Assembly: GCA_910579105.1 (NCBI GenBank)
Contig: CAJTRT010000007.1
Span: 6,082 to 70,081 of the forward strand
Direction of reading: 5' to 3'
From: an uncultured Muribaculaceae bacterium
Lineage (GTDB): Bacteria; Bacteroidota; Bacteroidia; Bacteroidales; Muribaculaceae
Length of the DNA: 64,000 nucleotides
The first letter of the stretch is position 1. Every line of letters starts with the position of its first letter. The position numbers were made by a program, and so were the translations under genes. Below, piece after piece: positions 44,887-54,978 of this stretch. Under the pieces are notes generated by a model, which was given only the letters and a program-made list of their open reading frames with translations, was not told where the DNA came from and did no database searches.

Positions 44887-44915
44887 CAAAGTTACAAAAT
44901 TTTTTCGTACATTCG
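44887..44915. promoter_or_regulatory. Divergent promoters of rmlB and fumarase
   Basis: Within the 64-base gap the minus strand reads TAACTTTG (44894-44887), just before rmlB, and the plus strand reads TACATTCG followed by CGG (44908-44915), before the fumarase gene. The two -7 boxes point away from each other and are only 13 bases apart. Confidence 0.5.
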
Positions 44916-44946
44916 CGGTTAGATATATCAAATTACAAAGAAAGCT

Positions 44947-46596
44947 ATGGCTACCAAACCGTTTCACTACCAGAAGATGTTCCCCCTGGGACCTGACACT
45001 ACTGAGTACTACCATCTTACCTCGGACTACGTTAAAGTAGAGAACTGGGGAGGCCACGAATTCCTTGTCGTAGACCCCGAGGCGCTCCGCGTGCTGGCGC
45101 GCCAGGCCACCCACGACAACGCGTTCATGCTCCGCCGGGAGCACAACCTGATGGTGGCCAAGATCCTCAACGACCCCGAGGCTTCCGACAACGACAAGTT
45201 CGTAGCTCTCACCATGCTGCGCAACGCCGAAATCGCAGCAAAAGGCCAGCTCCCGTTCTGCCAGGACACCGGCACCGCGATCGTCCACGGCGAGAAAGGA
45301 CAACTCGTCTACACCGGTTGCGACGACGAGGAGATGCTCTCCCACGGCGTTTACGACACATACACCACCGACAACCTCCGCTACTCGCAGAACGCCCCGC
45401 TGAACATGTACGACGAGGTGAACACCGGGTGCAACCTCCCCGCGCAAATCGACATCCACGCCTCCGAAGGAGACGAGTACCACTTCGTGTTCGTGGCAAA
45501 GGGTGGCGGCTCGGCCAACAAGACATACCTCTACCAGGAGACCAAAGCCATCATCAACCCCAAGACCCTGGTTCCCTTCCTGGTCGAGAAGATGAAGACC
45601 CTCGGCACGGCGGCATGCCCTCCTTACCATATCGCCTTCGTGATCGGCGGCACATCGGCTGAGAAGAACCTCGAAACGGTGAAGAAAGCCTCTATCAAAT
45701 ACTACGACAACCTCCCCTCAACCGGCAACGAATACGGCCGAGCCTTCCGCGACGTGGAGCTGGAAAAGGAACTCAAAAAGGCTTCGGAGGAAATCGGCCT
45801 CGGAGCGCAGTTCGGCGGCAAATACTACGCCCACGACATCCGCGTGATCCGTCTGCCGCGCCACGGCGCCTCCTGCCCCATCGGCATGGGCGTCAGCTGC
45901 TCGGCCGACCGCAACGTCAAGGCGAAAATCAACCGCGACGGCCTCTGGATCGAGAAGCTCGACTCCAACCCCGGCGAGCTTATTCCCGAAGAGATGCGCC
46001 AGGCCGGCGAGTCGAACGCCGTTGAGATCGACCTCAACCGCCCCATGGCCGAAGTGCTCGCCGAGCTCGACAAGTACCCCGTGGCCACCCGCCTCAACCT
46101 CCGCGGCACAATCATCGTGGGCCGCGACATCGCCCACGCCAAAATCAAGGAGCGCCTCGACGCCGGAGAGCCGATGCCGCAGTATCTCAAAGACCACCCC
46201 ATCTACTACGCGGGCCCCGCCAAGACCCCCAAGGGGATGCCCTCCGGCTCGTTCGGCCCGACCACCGCGGGACGCATGGACCCCTACGTCGACCAGTTCC
46301 AGAAAGCCGGCGGCTCGATGATCATGATCGCCAAGGGGAACCGCTCGCAGCAGGTGACCGACGCGTGCAAGAACAACGGCGGCTTCTACCTCGGCTCGAT
46401 CGGCGGCCCCGCCGCGGTGCTGGCAAGCAACTCCATCAAGAAAGTAGAGCTGCTCGAATACCCCGAACTCGGCATGGAGGCCATCTGGAAAATTGAAGTG
46501 GAGAACTTCCCCGCCTTCATACTTGTTGACAACAAGGGGAACGACTTCTTCAAGGAAATCCAGGCCAAGTGCGCCGCCTGCCCCATCGCTAAATAA
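44947..46596 (+). CDS. fum: Class I fumarate hydratase
   Basis: Iron-sulfur (4Fe-4S) enzyme interconverting fumarate and malate, used in anaerobes for the reductive branch to succinate. 549 aa in the single-chain form: an N-terminal alpha domain ([39 protein letters not shown]) and a C-terminal beta domain ([48 protein letters not shown]). The Cys in CQDTGT is one expected cluster ligand. It stands alone with its own promoter. Confidence 0.96.
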   Translation: MATKPFHYQKMFPLGPDTTEYYHLTSDYVKVENWGGHEFLVVDPEALRVLARQATHDNAFMLRREHNLMVAKILNDPEASDNDKFVALTMLRNAEIAAKGQLPFCQDTGTAIVHGEKGQLVYTGCDDEEMLSHGVYDTYTTDNLRYSQNAPLNMYDEVNTGCNLPAQIDIHASEGDEYHFVFVAKGGGSANKTYLYQETKAIINPKTLVPFLVEKMKTLGTAACPPYHIAFVIGGTSAEKNLETVKKASIKYYDNLPSTGNEYGRAFRDVELEKELKKASEEIGLGAQFGGKYYAHDIRVIRLPRHGASCPIGMGVSCSADRNVKAKINRDGLWIEKLDSNPGELIPEEMRQAGESNAVEIDLNRPMAEVLAELDKYPVATRLNLRGTIIVGRDIAHAKIKERLDAGEPMPQYLKDHPIYYAGPAKTPKGMPSGSFGPTTAGRMDPYVDQFQKAGGSMIMIAKGNRSQQVTDACKNNGGFYLGSIGGPAAVLASNSIKKVELLEYPELGMEAIWKIEVENFPAFILVDNKGNDFFKEIQAKCAACPIAK

Positions 46597-46651
46597 AACA
46601 GGCTCAAACGCCTAAACCGTAAAACCACAAACCATACACAACAAATTCCTA

Positions 46652-48163
46652 ATGAAGGCATTACTGATGATCCTCGACGGGTGGGGCATAGGCAACCACT
46701 CAAAGAGCGACGCGATATACTCCACTCCGACACCATACTGGGACAGCCTCCTGGCAACCTATCCCCACTCACAGCTCCAGGCCTCCGGCGAGAACGTCGG
46801 GCTCCCCGACGGGCAGATGGGCAACTCCGAAGTAGGACACCTCAACATCGGCGCCGGCCGTGTGCTCTACCAGGACCTCGTGAAAATCAACAAGGCCATC
46901 GCCAGCGGCTCCATACTCGACAACCCGGAAATCAAAAGCGCCTTTTCCTATGCCAAGGAGAACGGCAAGGCCATACACTTCATGGGCCTGACCTCCACAG
47001 GGGGCGTGCACTCCTCGTTTGACCACCTTTTCGCCCTCTGCGACATCGCCAAGAAGTACGGCCTGGAGAAAACCTTCATCCACTGCTTCATGGACGGCCG
47101 CGACACCGACCCCCGTTCGGGCAAGGGCTTCATAGAGCAGCTCACCGAGCATTGCGAGAAATCGACCGGCGTGATCGCCTCCATCATAGGCCGCTACTAC
47201 GCCATGGACCGCGACAAACGCTGGGACCGCGTCAAGGTCGCCTACGACCTGCTCGTGAACGGCGAGGGGAAACAGGCCACCGACATGGTCAAGGCCATGC
47301 AGGAGAGCTACGACGAGGGGGTCACCGACGAGTTCGTAAAGCCAATAAACAACTCCACCGTCGACGGCACCATCAAGCCCGGCGACTGCGTGATATTCTT
47401 CAACTACCGCAACGACCGCGCCAAGGAGATTACGATCGCCCTCACCCAGCACGACATGCCCGAACAGGGGATGAAGACCATCCCCGGCCTGCAATACTAC
47501 TGCATGACCCCTTACGACGCTTCTTTCACCGGGCTGCACATACTCTTCCCCAAAGAGAACGTCGACAACACGCTGGGAGAATACATATCGTCTAAGGGTC
47601 TCAAACAGCTCCACATAGCCGAGACCGAGAAATACGCCCACGTCACCTTCTTCTTCAACGGCGGACGCGAGACCCCCTACGATGGTGAGGACCGCATACT
47701 GGTGAACTCCCCGAAAGTGGCCACCTACGACCTCCAGCCCGAGATGAGCGCCCCCGAAGTGGCCGACAAGCTCCGCGACGCCCTCCTCACGGAGAAATAC
47801 GACTTCGCGGTCGTCAACTTCGCCAACGGCGACATGGTGGGACACACAGGCGTGTACTCCGCCATACAGAAAGCCGTGGAGACTGTCGACAACTGCCTGA
47901 AAGAGGTCGTTCCCGCCGCCCGCAAGGCCGGTTACGAGGTGATAATCATCGCCGACCACGGCAACGCCGACAACGCGGTGAACCCCGACGGAACCCCCAA
48001 CACCGCCCACTCGCTCAACCCCGTGCCGTGTGTCTATGTGACCGACGACAAGAACGCAACCATAGAGAACGGCATCCTGGCCGACGTGGCACCCACTATA
48101 CTGCACATAATGGGCCTCCCACAACCTGCCGAAATGACCGGCCATAACCTCATCAAAGGCTGA
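46652..48163 (+). CDS. gpmI: 2,3-bisphosphoglycerate-independent phosphoglycerate mutase
   Basis: Glycolytic enzyme interconverting 3- and 2-phosphoglycerate with two Mn ions. N-terminal MILDGWGIG; the phospho-accepting Ser is S59 in [27 protein letters not shown] and, near the end, [13 protein letters not shown] and [10 protein letters not shown] supply metal ligands. 503 aa is normal. Its TGA overlaps the ATG of the DUF4290 gene, so translation is coupled. Confidence 0.97.
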   Translation: MKALLMILDGWGIGNHSKSDAIYSTPTPYWDSLLATYPHSQLQASGENVGLPDGQMGNSEVGHLNIGAGRVLYQDLVKINKAIASGSILDNPEIKSAFSYAKENGKAIHFMGLTSTGGVHSSFDHLFALCDIAKKYGLEKTFIHCFMDGRDTDPRSGKGFIEQLTEHCEKSTGVIASIIGRYYAMDRDKRWDRVKVAYDLLVNGEGKQATDMVKAMQESYDEGVTDEFVKPINNSTVDGTIKPGDCVIFFNYRNDRAKEITIALTQHDMPEQGMKTIPGLQYYCMTPYDASFTGLHILFPKENVDNTLGEYISSKGLKQLHIAETEKYAHVTFFFNGGRETPYDGEDRILVNSPKVATYDLQPEMSAPEVADKLRDALLTEKYDFAVVNFANGDMVGHTGVYSAIQKAVETVDNCLKEVVPAARKAGYEVIIIADHGNADNAVNPDGTPNTAHSLNPVPCVYVTDDKNATIENGILADVAPTILHIMGLPQPAEMTGHNLIKG

Positions 48164-48750
48164 TGCTCAACTACAACACGAACCAGAAACAGCTGATCCT
48201 GCCGGAATACGGGCGCAACATCCAGCGGATGGTCGACCATTGCCTGGCAATCGAGGACAGAGACGAACGCACCCGTTGCGCGCACACCATAGTGCGCGCG
48301 ATGGGCAACCTATTCCCCGAGCTGCGCCAGGAGGAGAACCGCCACAAACTCTGGGACCACCTGATGATCATGGCCGACTTCAATCTCGACATTGATTTCC
48401 CTTGCGAGGTGATACAGGCCGCCGACCTCAAGACCGGGCCCGACGTGGTTCCGTACCCCCAGAACCGCTTCAACATGCGCCAATACGGAATTCTGACGCG
48501 CCGCATGATCGACGAGGCCGCCGAAATGCCCGAAGGCCCCGAACGCGACGAGGCCGTCATGCTCCTGGCCAACAACATGAAGAAGCAGATGCTCGCCGTG
48601 AACCCCGACGGAGTGGAAGACGCGAAAATCTTCGCCGACCTCGCCGAGCTGTCGGCGGGACGCGTGCTTCTCAGTCCCGAAACCACGCACCTGTGCGAGT
48701 TCAACATAGAGCTCCCACCCGCCAAAGGCAAGAAGAAGAAAAAGAAATGA
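48163..48750 (+). CDS. DUF4290 family protein
   Basis: 195 aa, cytosolic, no membrane segment. Conserved start [28 protein letters not shown]; later LRQEENRHKLWDHLMIMADFNLDIDFP and YPQNRFNMRQYGILTRRMI, all typical of DUF4290, a family restricted to Bacteroidetes. Ends in a lysine tail (KGKKKKKK). Function unknown. It overlaps gpmI at its start and rimM at its end (ATGA), so the three are translated from one message. Confidence 0.9.
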   Translation: MLNYNTNQKQLILPEYGRNIQRMVDHCLAIEDRDERTRCAHTIVRAMGNLFPELRQEENRHKLWDHLMIMADFNLDIDFPCEVIQAADLKTGPDVVPYPQNRFNMRQYGILTRRMIDEAAEMPEGPERDEAVMLLANNMKKQMLAVNPDGVEDAKIFADLAELSAGRVLLSPETTHLCEFNIELPPAKGKKKKKK

Positions 48751-49340
48751 TTCTACGGACCGAGTTGAAGGAAATCGGGCGGCTCCAGAAACCCCACGGT
48801 ATCAACGGCGAAATCACGGCATCCAGCCCCCTTGATTCCGGCGAGTTCTCGGCGCTACGCTGCATCGTGCTTGAAATCGACGGGATTTTCGTGCCGTTCT
48901 TCATCCGCGCCGTCCGCCCCAAAAGCTCGCAGACCGTCCTGCTGACAATTGACGGCGTCGCCTCGGAAGTCGAGGCCGCCAGCCTCTGCCCCGCCACCCT
49001 GTTTGCCCTCCGCGACGACATCAGCCGTCTGGAAGCCGAGCATAGCTCCGCCAACAGCCATGCGGCTGAATGTGACGAGGATTCCGCCGAGGTGGAAGAA
49101 GAAGGCTTCTACGCCGAAGACCTCGTCGGCTACACCGTCGAAAGCGACGACGGACTCTTACATGGAGAAATCATCGAGCTTGACGACTCCACGGACAACT
49201 ACCTGTTCATCGTGCGCGACCGGCAGGGACGCAGGCTTATGCTCCCGGTGGCCGACGGCTCCATGATCGAGGAAATCGACCAGGAACGCCACCACCTCCT
49301 GCTATCCCTCCCGCAGGGACTGCTCGACATAAACAATTGA
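48747..49340 (+). CDS. rimM: Ribosome maturation factor RimM
   Basis: 16S rRNA processing factor that binds S19 in the 30S head. Begins MILRTELKEIGRLQKPHGINGEI, the family hallmark GR..KPHGI.GE; the C-terminal PRC-barrel has LVGYTVESDDGLLHGEIIELDD and ends LLDI. 197 aa, with an acidic insert (AECDEDSAEVEEEGF) longer than usual. The ATG at 48747 overlaps the previous stop; a frame open to 48402 is out-of-frame coding of the DUF4290 gene. Confidence 0.93.
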   Translation: MILRTELKEIGRLQKPHGINGEITASSPLDSGEFSALRCIVLEIDGIFVPFFIRAVRPKSSQTVLLTIDGVASEVEAASLCPATLFALRDDISRLEAEHSSANSHAAECDEDSAEVEEEGFYAEDLVGYTVESDDGLLHGEIIELDDSTDNYLFIVRDRQGRRLMLPVADGSMIEEIDQERHHLLLSLPQGLLDINN

Positions 49341-49382
49341 CCGCCGCCGGTTGTCTTTAAATAAACAGCCACACCAACCGTT

Positions 49383-49682
49383 ATGGAATTTGACGAACAA
49401 AAAGCGATAGAGTTTATCAACGCCAGGCTCGCGGAAGCAAGCCGGCCGACATATCCCGACGACGAAGTTCTCAACGTCATAGACATGATATGGGACTTCT
49501 ACCAGGAAAACGGCATGCTCGACGTCGACCTCAGCGACGATGACGACGACGAGGATATCGAACCTGACCTCATCGACTATGTGACCCGCATGCTCCGCAA
49601 AGACCGGGATGCCAGTGTCGACCCCCAGGACGTGCCCCTGATGGTTCACGCGGAAATCGACTATGAGGATTCCGTGCTCTGA
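49383..49682 (+). CDS. Small acidic protein of unknown function
   Basis: 99 aa beginning MEFDEQKAIEFINARLAEAS, with YPDDEVLNVIDMIWDFYQENGMLDVDL, an acidic DDDDDEDIEPDL run and VTRMLRKDRDASVDPQDVPLMVHAEIDYEDSVL. No signal peptide or membrane span. No family recalled with confidence. Good start context 42 bases after rimM, and its 3' end overlaps the OmpA-like gene by 20 bases, so it is probably real and co-expressed. Confidence 0.65.
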   Translation: MEFDEQKAIEFINARLAEASRPTYPDDEVLNVIDMIWDFYQENGMLDVDLSDDDDDEDIEPDLIDYVTRMLRKDRDASVDPQDVPLMVHAEIDYEDSVL

Positions 49683-50337
49683 CACCGGCTCCGCGCGCAC
49701 GGCGCTCTGCCGCTTCCTCGCGGGAGCGGCAGCCGCGTTATTCGTCGTCGCGGCATCTCCGGCCGGCAACGCCGCGACCCCGCCGGAGACATCCGGACAA
49801 GCTGTCGACCTGTCGGAATATTCTCTCCATGAGAACCTGCATCTGCCCGAAGTCCCGAAGAAGCAGCAGCCCTACATCAAAGAGTATATGCTCCGCGAGG
49901 CCCGCTCGTTGCAGAAGATGGGCTACAAGATCGAGACGATGCGCCGGGGAGAGGTGGTCATCGCCTCCATTCCCGCGTCAAAGCTGTTCGCTGCCAACGA
50001 CTCCGCGTTGCTGCCGGGCGCTGACACCCTGCTGAAAAACTTCCTGCCGTACTTCCGGGTGCCGGGACGCTTCAAGGTGATTCTCGCCATGCATTCCGAC
50101 GACACCGGTTCCGAACCATACCTCTTCGACCTCACCGAGCGCCGGATCGTATCCCTCTATGACTACTTTGACGAACACGCCCGCCAGACCGAATTACTGA
50201 TGGGCTATCCGATGGGGCCCTCCGAGCCGTTGGCGCCAAACGATTCGCGGCAGCGCCGCGAGGACAACCGCCGCCTGGAAATCTACATCGTCCCCGGCCC
50301 GGTACTCATCGCCGAATCCAAATCGAAACGCGTCTGA
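49663..50337 (+). CDS. OmpA-like domain protein
   Basis: 224 aa exported protein. An N-terminal hydrophobic stretch (LAGAAAALFVVAASPAGNA) serves as signal or anchor. The C-terminal half resembles an OmpA/MotB peptidoglycan-associated domain: LFAANDSALLPGADTLLKNFLPYF, VILAMHSDDTGSEPYLFDLTERRIVSLYDYF and DSRQRREDNRRLEIYIVPG, with the usual NRRLE end. A weaker match than classical OmpA. Starts inside the preceding small gene. Confidence 0.7.
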   Translation: MRIPCSDTGSARTALCRFLAGAAAALFVVAASPAGNAATPPETSGQAVDLSEYSLHENLHLPEVPKKQQPYIKEYMLREARSLQKMGYKIETMRRGEVVIASIPASKLFAANDSALLPGADTLLKNFLPYFRVPGRFKVILAMHSDDTGSEPYLFDLTERRIVSLYDYFDEHARQTELLMGYPMGPSEPLAPNDSRQRREDNRRLEIYIVPGPVLIAESKSKRV

Positions 50338-50387
50338 CCGCCCCGCCATTGGAAAGTGGCATATAACGTTGGAACGCGACATATGAC

Positions 50388-50468
50388 GTAGGGACACGGC
50401 GTGCCGCGTAAGATTGGCCCATACGGAAAACCGATAAGCCTCTCTTACGCGGCACGCCGCGTCCCTAC
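50388..50468. repeat. Dispersed palindrome after the OmpA-like gene
   Basis: Arms at about 50388-50412 and 50444-50468. The left arm has GGGACACGG for the usual GGGACGCGG, a single change. It fills the space between the convergent OmpA-like and DXS-like genes and may help end both transcripts. Confidence 0.85.
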
Positions 50469-50511
50469 GGATGTTTCCGCGTCCCGGCGGGTGTTACGTC
50501 CCGGCGGGGTG

Positions 50512-52245
50512 TTACGCTATCTCCGCGATTTGCTCGGGAGTCAAACCGTTGGCTATGAGAACGTCGGCGACTATGAAGCGGTCGAGGAACTCCTTTTTCA
50601 GGCCGAGGCAGGTGACCTTCACCGGCGCGTCGCCAAGATAGGCGGCTACTTTCTGGCCGAAACCGCCGTCAACGATGCCGTCCTCAATGGTTATCACATG
50701 GCGGTATCCTTTCAGCGCGTCGAGACACCCGGCATCCACACTTGACAGTACGCGCGGATTTATCACCGCGGGTGCGACTCCCTTGCCGCGGAGAATCTCC
50801 GCCGCTTTAAGCGCGGTCGGCAGGAACGATCCCTCGGCGATAATGGCGACTTCCGCGCCCTGCTCCACTACTTCATATTTTGAAAAGTCGGTATTCACCG
50901 GCGTTGACTGATGACGCACGGCACCCCCCGGAGTGCGGACCACGACAGGCCCGGCGGCAGAATCAACCGCATAGTCGAGCATCGCGAGATATTCCTCAGC
51001 CGAAGCGGGTGCCAGGTATGTGATGTTGGGGATATTCGACACCATGGCTATGTCGAAGAACCCGAGATGCGTCATATCGTTCATCCCGAACATGCCGCCG
51101 TAGAACACCACGAAGGTCGCCGGGAGGTTGTTGATAGCCACATCGTGCGACAACTGGTCGTAGGCCCTTTGCAGGAATGTGGAAACAACGCCAACGACGG
51201 GCCGCGCGCCTCCACGGGCAAGCCCGGCGGCCATTGTCACGCAGTCCTGCTCGGCAATGCCGACATCGACGAACTGCTTCCCGGCGGCCTCGCGCATCTC
51301 CGGTCCCCAGCCTATCGCGCCAGGAGTTCCGGCTGTAAGCCCGACCACGCTGCCGTTGTCGCGCATTTTCGACAATAGGTGGTGCGCGAAAATTTCCTGG
51401 TAGCTCTCGCCTTGTGCCATAACGAGGTTAGCCCCTGTTTTTGGATCGAACGGAGCGTTGTAGTGGAACTGCTCCTTGTGGGCTTCGGCGCATGGCAGCC
51501 CCATACCCTTCATCGTATTGATGTGGACGAGCACGGCGCGGTTCTGCCCCCTGGCCTCGCTGTAAGCCCTTATGAGCGACCGGAGGTCGTTCCCCTCCTC
51601 CACATAGATGTACTCGTAGCCCAGGGCGCGGAAAATATTGTTCTCCGCCGTCCCATTAGTCTTGCGCAGTTCGGCAAGATGGTTGTAAAGCTCGCCGTGG
51701 TTCTCCGCGATCGACATCTGGTTGTCGTTGAGAATCACTATGATGTTTGAACCCAGCTCAGGCGCGTAGTTCAGCGCCTCGAGCGCCATGCCGCCACCAA
51801 GCGACGCGTCGCCGATGAAAGCCACAACATTCTCCTTGCCCCCGGCCAGGTCGCGGGCCTTCGCCAGGCCGGTCGCCAGCGCGATGGAGGTAGAGGTGTG
51901 CCCCACCTCGAAAAGGTCGTACTCGCTCTCGCGGGGGCATGTGTAGCCCGTGACGTCGCCATAACGCGAGGGGTCAAGGAACGCCTCCATGCGCCCCGTC
52001 AGCATCTTGTGCGCATAGCTCTGGTGCGACACGTCGAACACAATCTTATCCTTCGGCGCGTCAAACACATAATGGAGCGCCACCGTAGCCTCGACAACTC
52101 CGAGGTTCGGCCCGACATGCCCGCCCCGCGCGGCCAGCTTCCGCGTCAGCGCCGCGCGCAGTTCCGCACTGAGCAGCTCCAGCCGCTCCATCGACATTCC
52201 CTTGATATCCGCCGGCGAATGTATCTCCCTGAGGTCTATTTCCAT
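50512..52245 (-). CDS. DXS-like transketolase-family enzyme
   Basis: 577 aa, shorter than usual 1-deoxyxylulose-5-phosphate synthase (about 620-640). It aligns well: H43 in GGHVGPNLG, DVSHQSYAHKMLTGR, the ThDP site AFIGDASLGGGMALEALN with NDNQMSI, VGIAEQD with the catalytic Glu, and STFLQRAYDQLSHDVA. However, the residues that hold the substrate phosphate in classical DXS (Arg in DRAG..GADGQTH and the second Arg of RYPRG) are changed here: FYGGMFGMNDMTH and VRTPGGAV. It may be a second, altered DXS or act on another acceptor. Monocistronic, with a TAATTTCGC box at 52299. Confidence 0.8.
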   Translation of the reverse strand: MEIDLREIHSPADIKGMSMERLELLSAELRAALTRKLAARGGHVGPNLGVVEATVALHYVFDAPKDKIVFDVSHQSYAHKMLTGRMEAFLDPSRYGDVTGYTCPRESEYDLFEVGHTSTSIALATGLAKARDLAGGKENVVAFIGDASLGGGMALEALNYAPELGSNIIVILNDNQMSIAENHGELYNHLAELRKTNGTAENNIFRALGYEYIYVEEGNDLRSLIRAYSEARGQNRAVLVHINTMKGMGLPCAEAHKEQFHYNAPFDPKTGANLVMAQGESYQEIFAHHLLSKMRDNGSVVGLTAGTPGAIGWGPEMREAAGKQFVDVGIAEQDCVTMAAGLARGGARPVVGVVSTFLQRAYDQLSHDVAINNLPATFVVFYGGMFGMNDMTHLGFFDIAMVSNIPNITYLAPASAEEYLAMLDYAVDSAAGPVVVRTPGGAVRHQSTPVNTDFSKYEVVEQGAEVAIIAEGSFLPTALKAAEILRGKGVAPAVINPRVLSSVDAGCLDALKGYRHVITIEDGIVDGGFGQKVAAYLGDAPVKVTCLGLKKEFLDRFIVADVLIANGLTPEQIAEIA

Positions 52246-52425
52246 AACTCAAAAATATACTTATAACATTGTAATTCAGTTCTAACAGTTGCGAAATTAG
52301 CTTTTCCACGACAATTCGACCTTACCAATTTCCCAAAAATTCCAACCAATAAACCTTCATTGAATAGAAATCGCATATAGGTACGAACATAATTCCTGGT
52401 AAAAACACGCCCATCCCAGGTTTCG

Positions 52426-52457
52426 TTTCGGGAATTGCGGAGATTTTTGTAATTTTG
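52426..52457 (+). promoter_or_regulatory. Promoter of proS
   Basis: TTTC at 52426-52429 and TAATTTTG followed by CGG at 52450-52457, spaced 20 bases; the -7 box is perfect. It lies 45 bases before proS in the 256-base divergent gap, which also carries the minus-strand DXS box at 52292-52299. Confidence 0.65.
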
Positions 52458-52501
52458 CGGTCTATATAACGACGAAACAAGATATTTCACATCTCTTTGC
52501 C

Positions 52502-53983
52502 ATGGCAAAAGAACTCAAAGACCTCACCAAGCGGGCCGACAATTACTCGCAGTGGTATAACGACCTGGTTGTCAAGGCCGACCTGGCCGAGCAGTCGCCC
52601 GTGCGCGGCTGCATGATCATCAAGCCCTACGGCTACGCCATCTGGGAACGCATGCAGCAGACCCTCGACGCGATGTTCAAGGAAACCGGCGTGCAGAACG
52701 CGTACTTCCCCCTGCTCATCCCCAAATCGTTCCTCTGCAAGGAGGCCGAGCATGTCGAGGGCTTCGCGAAAGAGTGCGCCGTAGTGACCCACTACCGCCT
52801 GAAAAACGACCCGGCCGGCAACGGCGTGGTGGTCGACCCCGAGGCGAAACTCGAAGAGGAACTTATCATCCGCCCCACTTCGGAGACTATCATCTGGAAC
52901 ACCTACCGCAACTGGATCACGTCCTACCGTGACCTCCCCATACTCTGCAACCAGTGGGCCAACGTGATGCGCTGGGAGATGCGCACACGTATGTTCCTGC
53001 GCACCAGCGAGTTCCTTTGGCAGGAGGGGCACACCGCCCACGCCACCCGCGAGGAGGCCGAGGCCAAGGCCAAGGAGATGCTCGAGGTCTACGCCTCGTT
53101 CGCGGAGAAATACCTCGGGCTGCCGGTAATCCGCGGCGTCAAGAGCGCCAACGAGCGCTTCGCCGGAGCCATCGACACCTACACCATCGAGGCCATGATG
53201 CAGGACGGCAAGGCATTGCAGTCGGGCACCAGCCACTTCCTCGGCCAGAACTTCGCCAAGGCGTTCGATGTGACATTCATCAACAAGGACAACAAGCCCG
53301 AATACGTCTGGGCGACTTCCTGGGGCGTTTCGACCCGCCTGATGGGCGCCATGATCATGGCCCACAGCGACGACAACGGCCTGGTGCTCCCCCCGCACAT
53401 AGCCCCGATCCACGTTGTGATCGTGCCAATCTACAAGAACAACGAGCAGCTCGCGATGATTTCCGAAAAGGTCAAGCCGCTGATCGAGCAGCTCAAAGCG
53501 CTAGGAATACGCGTCAAATACGACGACGCCGACAACCGCCGACCCGGCTTCAAGTTCGCCGACTACGAGCTTAAAGGGGTGCCCGTGCGCCTCGCCATCG
53601 GAGCCCGCGACCTCGAGAACGGCACCGTCGAACTGATGCGCCGCGACACCCTCGAAAAGCAGGTCGAGCCGCTGGAAGGAATCGCGGAATTCGTCAAGAA
53701 CCTCCTCGAGGAAATCCAGCAGAACATCTACGACAAAGCCCTCGCGCGCCGCGAGGAGATGACACGCAAGGTGGACACCTGGGACCAGTTCAAGGAGGAA
53801 ATCGAGAAAGGCGGCTTCCTGATGTGCCACTGGGACGGCACCCCCGAGACCGAGGAGCGCATCAAGGCCGAGACAAAGGCCACCATTCGCTGCATACCCG
53901 TGGACGCTCCCGAAGAGGAAGGCAAGGACATGCTGACCGGCCTCCCCTCCCACCGCCGCGTGGTAATAGCCCGCAACTATTAA
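52502..53983 (+). CDS. proS: Prolyl-tRNA synthetase, archaeal/eukaryote-like short form
   Basis: Class II synthetase charging tRNA-Pro. 493 aa, without the editing insertion of the long bacterial Pro[22 protein letters not shown] and NAYFPLLIP are motif 1 region; [12 protein letters not shown] and [27 protein letters not shown] motif 2; [15 protein letters not shown] motif 3. Then an anticodon-binding domain ([12 protein letters not shown]) and a C-terminal zinc-like domain ending RVVIARNY. This form is normal in Bacteroidales. Confidence 0.96.
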   Translation: MAKELKDLTKRADNYSQWYNDLVVKADLAEQSPVRGCMIIKPYGYAIWERMQQTLDAMFKETGVQNAYFPLLIPKSFLCKEAEHVEGFAKECAVVTHYRLKNDPAGNGVVVDPEAKLEEELIIRPTSETIIWNTYRNWITSYRDLPILCNQWANVMRWEMRTRMFLRTSEFLWQEGHTAHATREEAEAKAKEMLEVYASFAEKYLGLPVIRGVKSANERFAGAIDTYTIEAMMQDGKALQSGTSHFLGQNFAKAFDVTFINKDNKPEYVWATSWGVSTRLMGAMIMAHSDDNGLVLPPHIAPIHVVIVPIYKNNEQLAMISEKVKPLIEQLKALGIRVKYDDADNRRPGFKFADYELKGVPVRLAIGARDLENGTVELMRRDTLEKQVEPLEGIAEFVKNLLEEIQQNIYDKALARREEMTRKVDTWDQFKEEIEKGGFLMCHWDGTPETEERIKAETKATIRCIPVDAPEEEGKDMLTGLPSHRRVVIARNY

Positions 53984-54033
53984 CGCGAGAATCCGCCGGC
54001 ACACTCGCGACAACTCCAACCAACCTCTCTTGA

Positions 54034-54978
54034 ATGGTTCTCGCAATCGTAATACCCTGCTACAACGAAGAGCAGGCGCTTCCGATAACCGCTGAAAAGC
54101 TCCTTCGGCTCCTCGACCGCATGGCGGCCGAGGGGCTGACGGCGCCTGACAGCTACCTCTTATGCTGCGACGACGGCAGCCGCGACCGCACATGGCAGGT
54201 GATCGAGGAGCTGCACCTACGCGACAAGCGCGTCAGGGGAATCAGCCTCGCACATAACCGGGGGCACCAGAACGCTCTGCTGGCGGGCCTGATGACCGCC
54301 CGCGGGCGCTGCGACGCCGCGGTGTCGATTGACGCGGACCTCCAGGACGATCCTGAGGCCATCGTCAGGATGGTACGGGAATTCCACAATGGTAAGGAGA
54401 TTGTCTACGGCGTGCGTTCCTCGCGCGACAGCGACACCTGGTTCAAGCGCACCTCGGCCCACGCCTTCTACTCCTTCCAGAAAAACATGGGGCTGGAGAC
54501 GGTCTACGACCACGCCGACTACCGCCTCATGAGCAACCGCGCCCTCGACCTGCTGAGCCAGTACGGCGAGAGCAACCTCTTCCTGAGGGGGATAATACCG
54601 CAGATAGGCCTCGACACAGCCGTGGTGACATATCCGCGCGCCGAACGCGTGGCCGGCGAATCGAAGTATCCCCTGAAAAAGATGCTGAGCTTCTCCATCG
54701 ACGGTATCACCTCGTTCTCGGCGCGCCCGATGCGCTGGATTTTCATGACCGGGCTGGTGCTGCTGGCGGTGGCCCTGCTGGTGACGGTCTACGTCTTCGT
54801 CTCATACTTTTTCAGCGACCATATAAGCGCCGGGTGGGCGTCACTGATGCTGTCGGTGTGGATTCTCGGTTCCATGATACTGATCGCCATCGGCATAGTG
54901 GGCGAATACATCGGCAAGATCTTCAACGAGGTAAAGCACCGCCCGAGATACGCCATCCGCGACACCCTATGGGACTGA
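54034..54978 (+). CDS. Family 2 glycosyltransferase, DPMS/GtrB type
   Basis: 314 aa. A GT-A domain (VLAIVIPCYNEEQALP, LLCCDDGSRDRTW, GHQNALLAGLM, and the DXD-like SIDADLQDDPEAI) is followed by two membrane segments near 232-254 (WIFMTGLVLLAVALLVTVYVFV) and 265-290. Such enzymes transfer a sugar from a nucleotide donor to a polyprenyl phosphate, supplying surface glycan modification. The last ten bases overlap the next gene. Confidence 0.92.
   Translation: MVLAIVIPCYNEEQALPITAEKLLRLLDRMAAEGLTAPDSYLLCCDDGSRDRTWQVIEELHLRDKRVRGISLAHNRGHQNALLAGLMTARGRCDAAVSIDADLQDDPEAIVRMVREFHNGKEIVYGVRSSRDSDTWFKRTSAHAFYSFQKNMGLETVYDHADYRLMSNRALDLLSQYGESNLFLRGIIPQIGLDTAVVTYPRAERVAGESKYPLKKMLSFSIDGITSFSARPMRWIFMTGLVLLAVALLVTVYVFVSYFFSDHISAGWASLMLSVWILGSMILIAIGIVGEYIGKIFNEVKHRPRYAIRDTLWD

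Noticed and set aside
46769..48145. 458-codon antisense frame
   Set aside because: It is the mirror of gpmI, whose sense protein is unmistakable; long antisense frames are expected in GC-rich coding DNA.
52061..52508. Small frames in the gap between the DXS-like gene and proS
   Set aside because: They overlap the two promoters and gene starts and have no features of their own.
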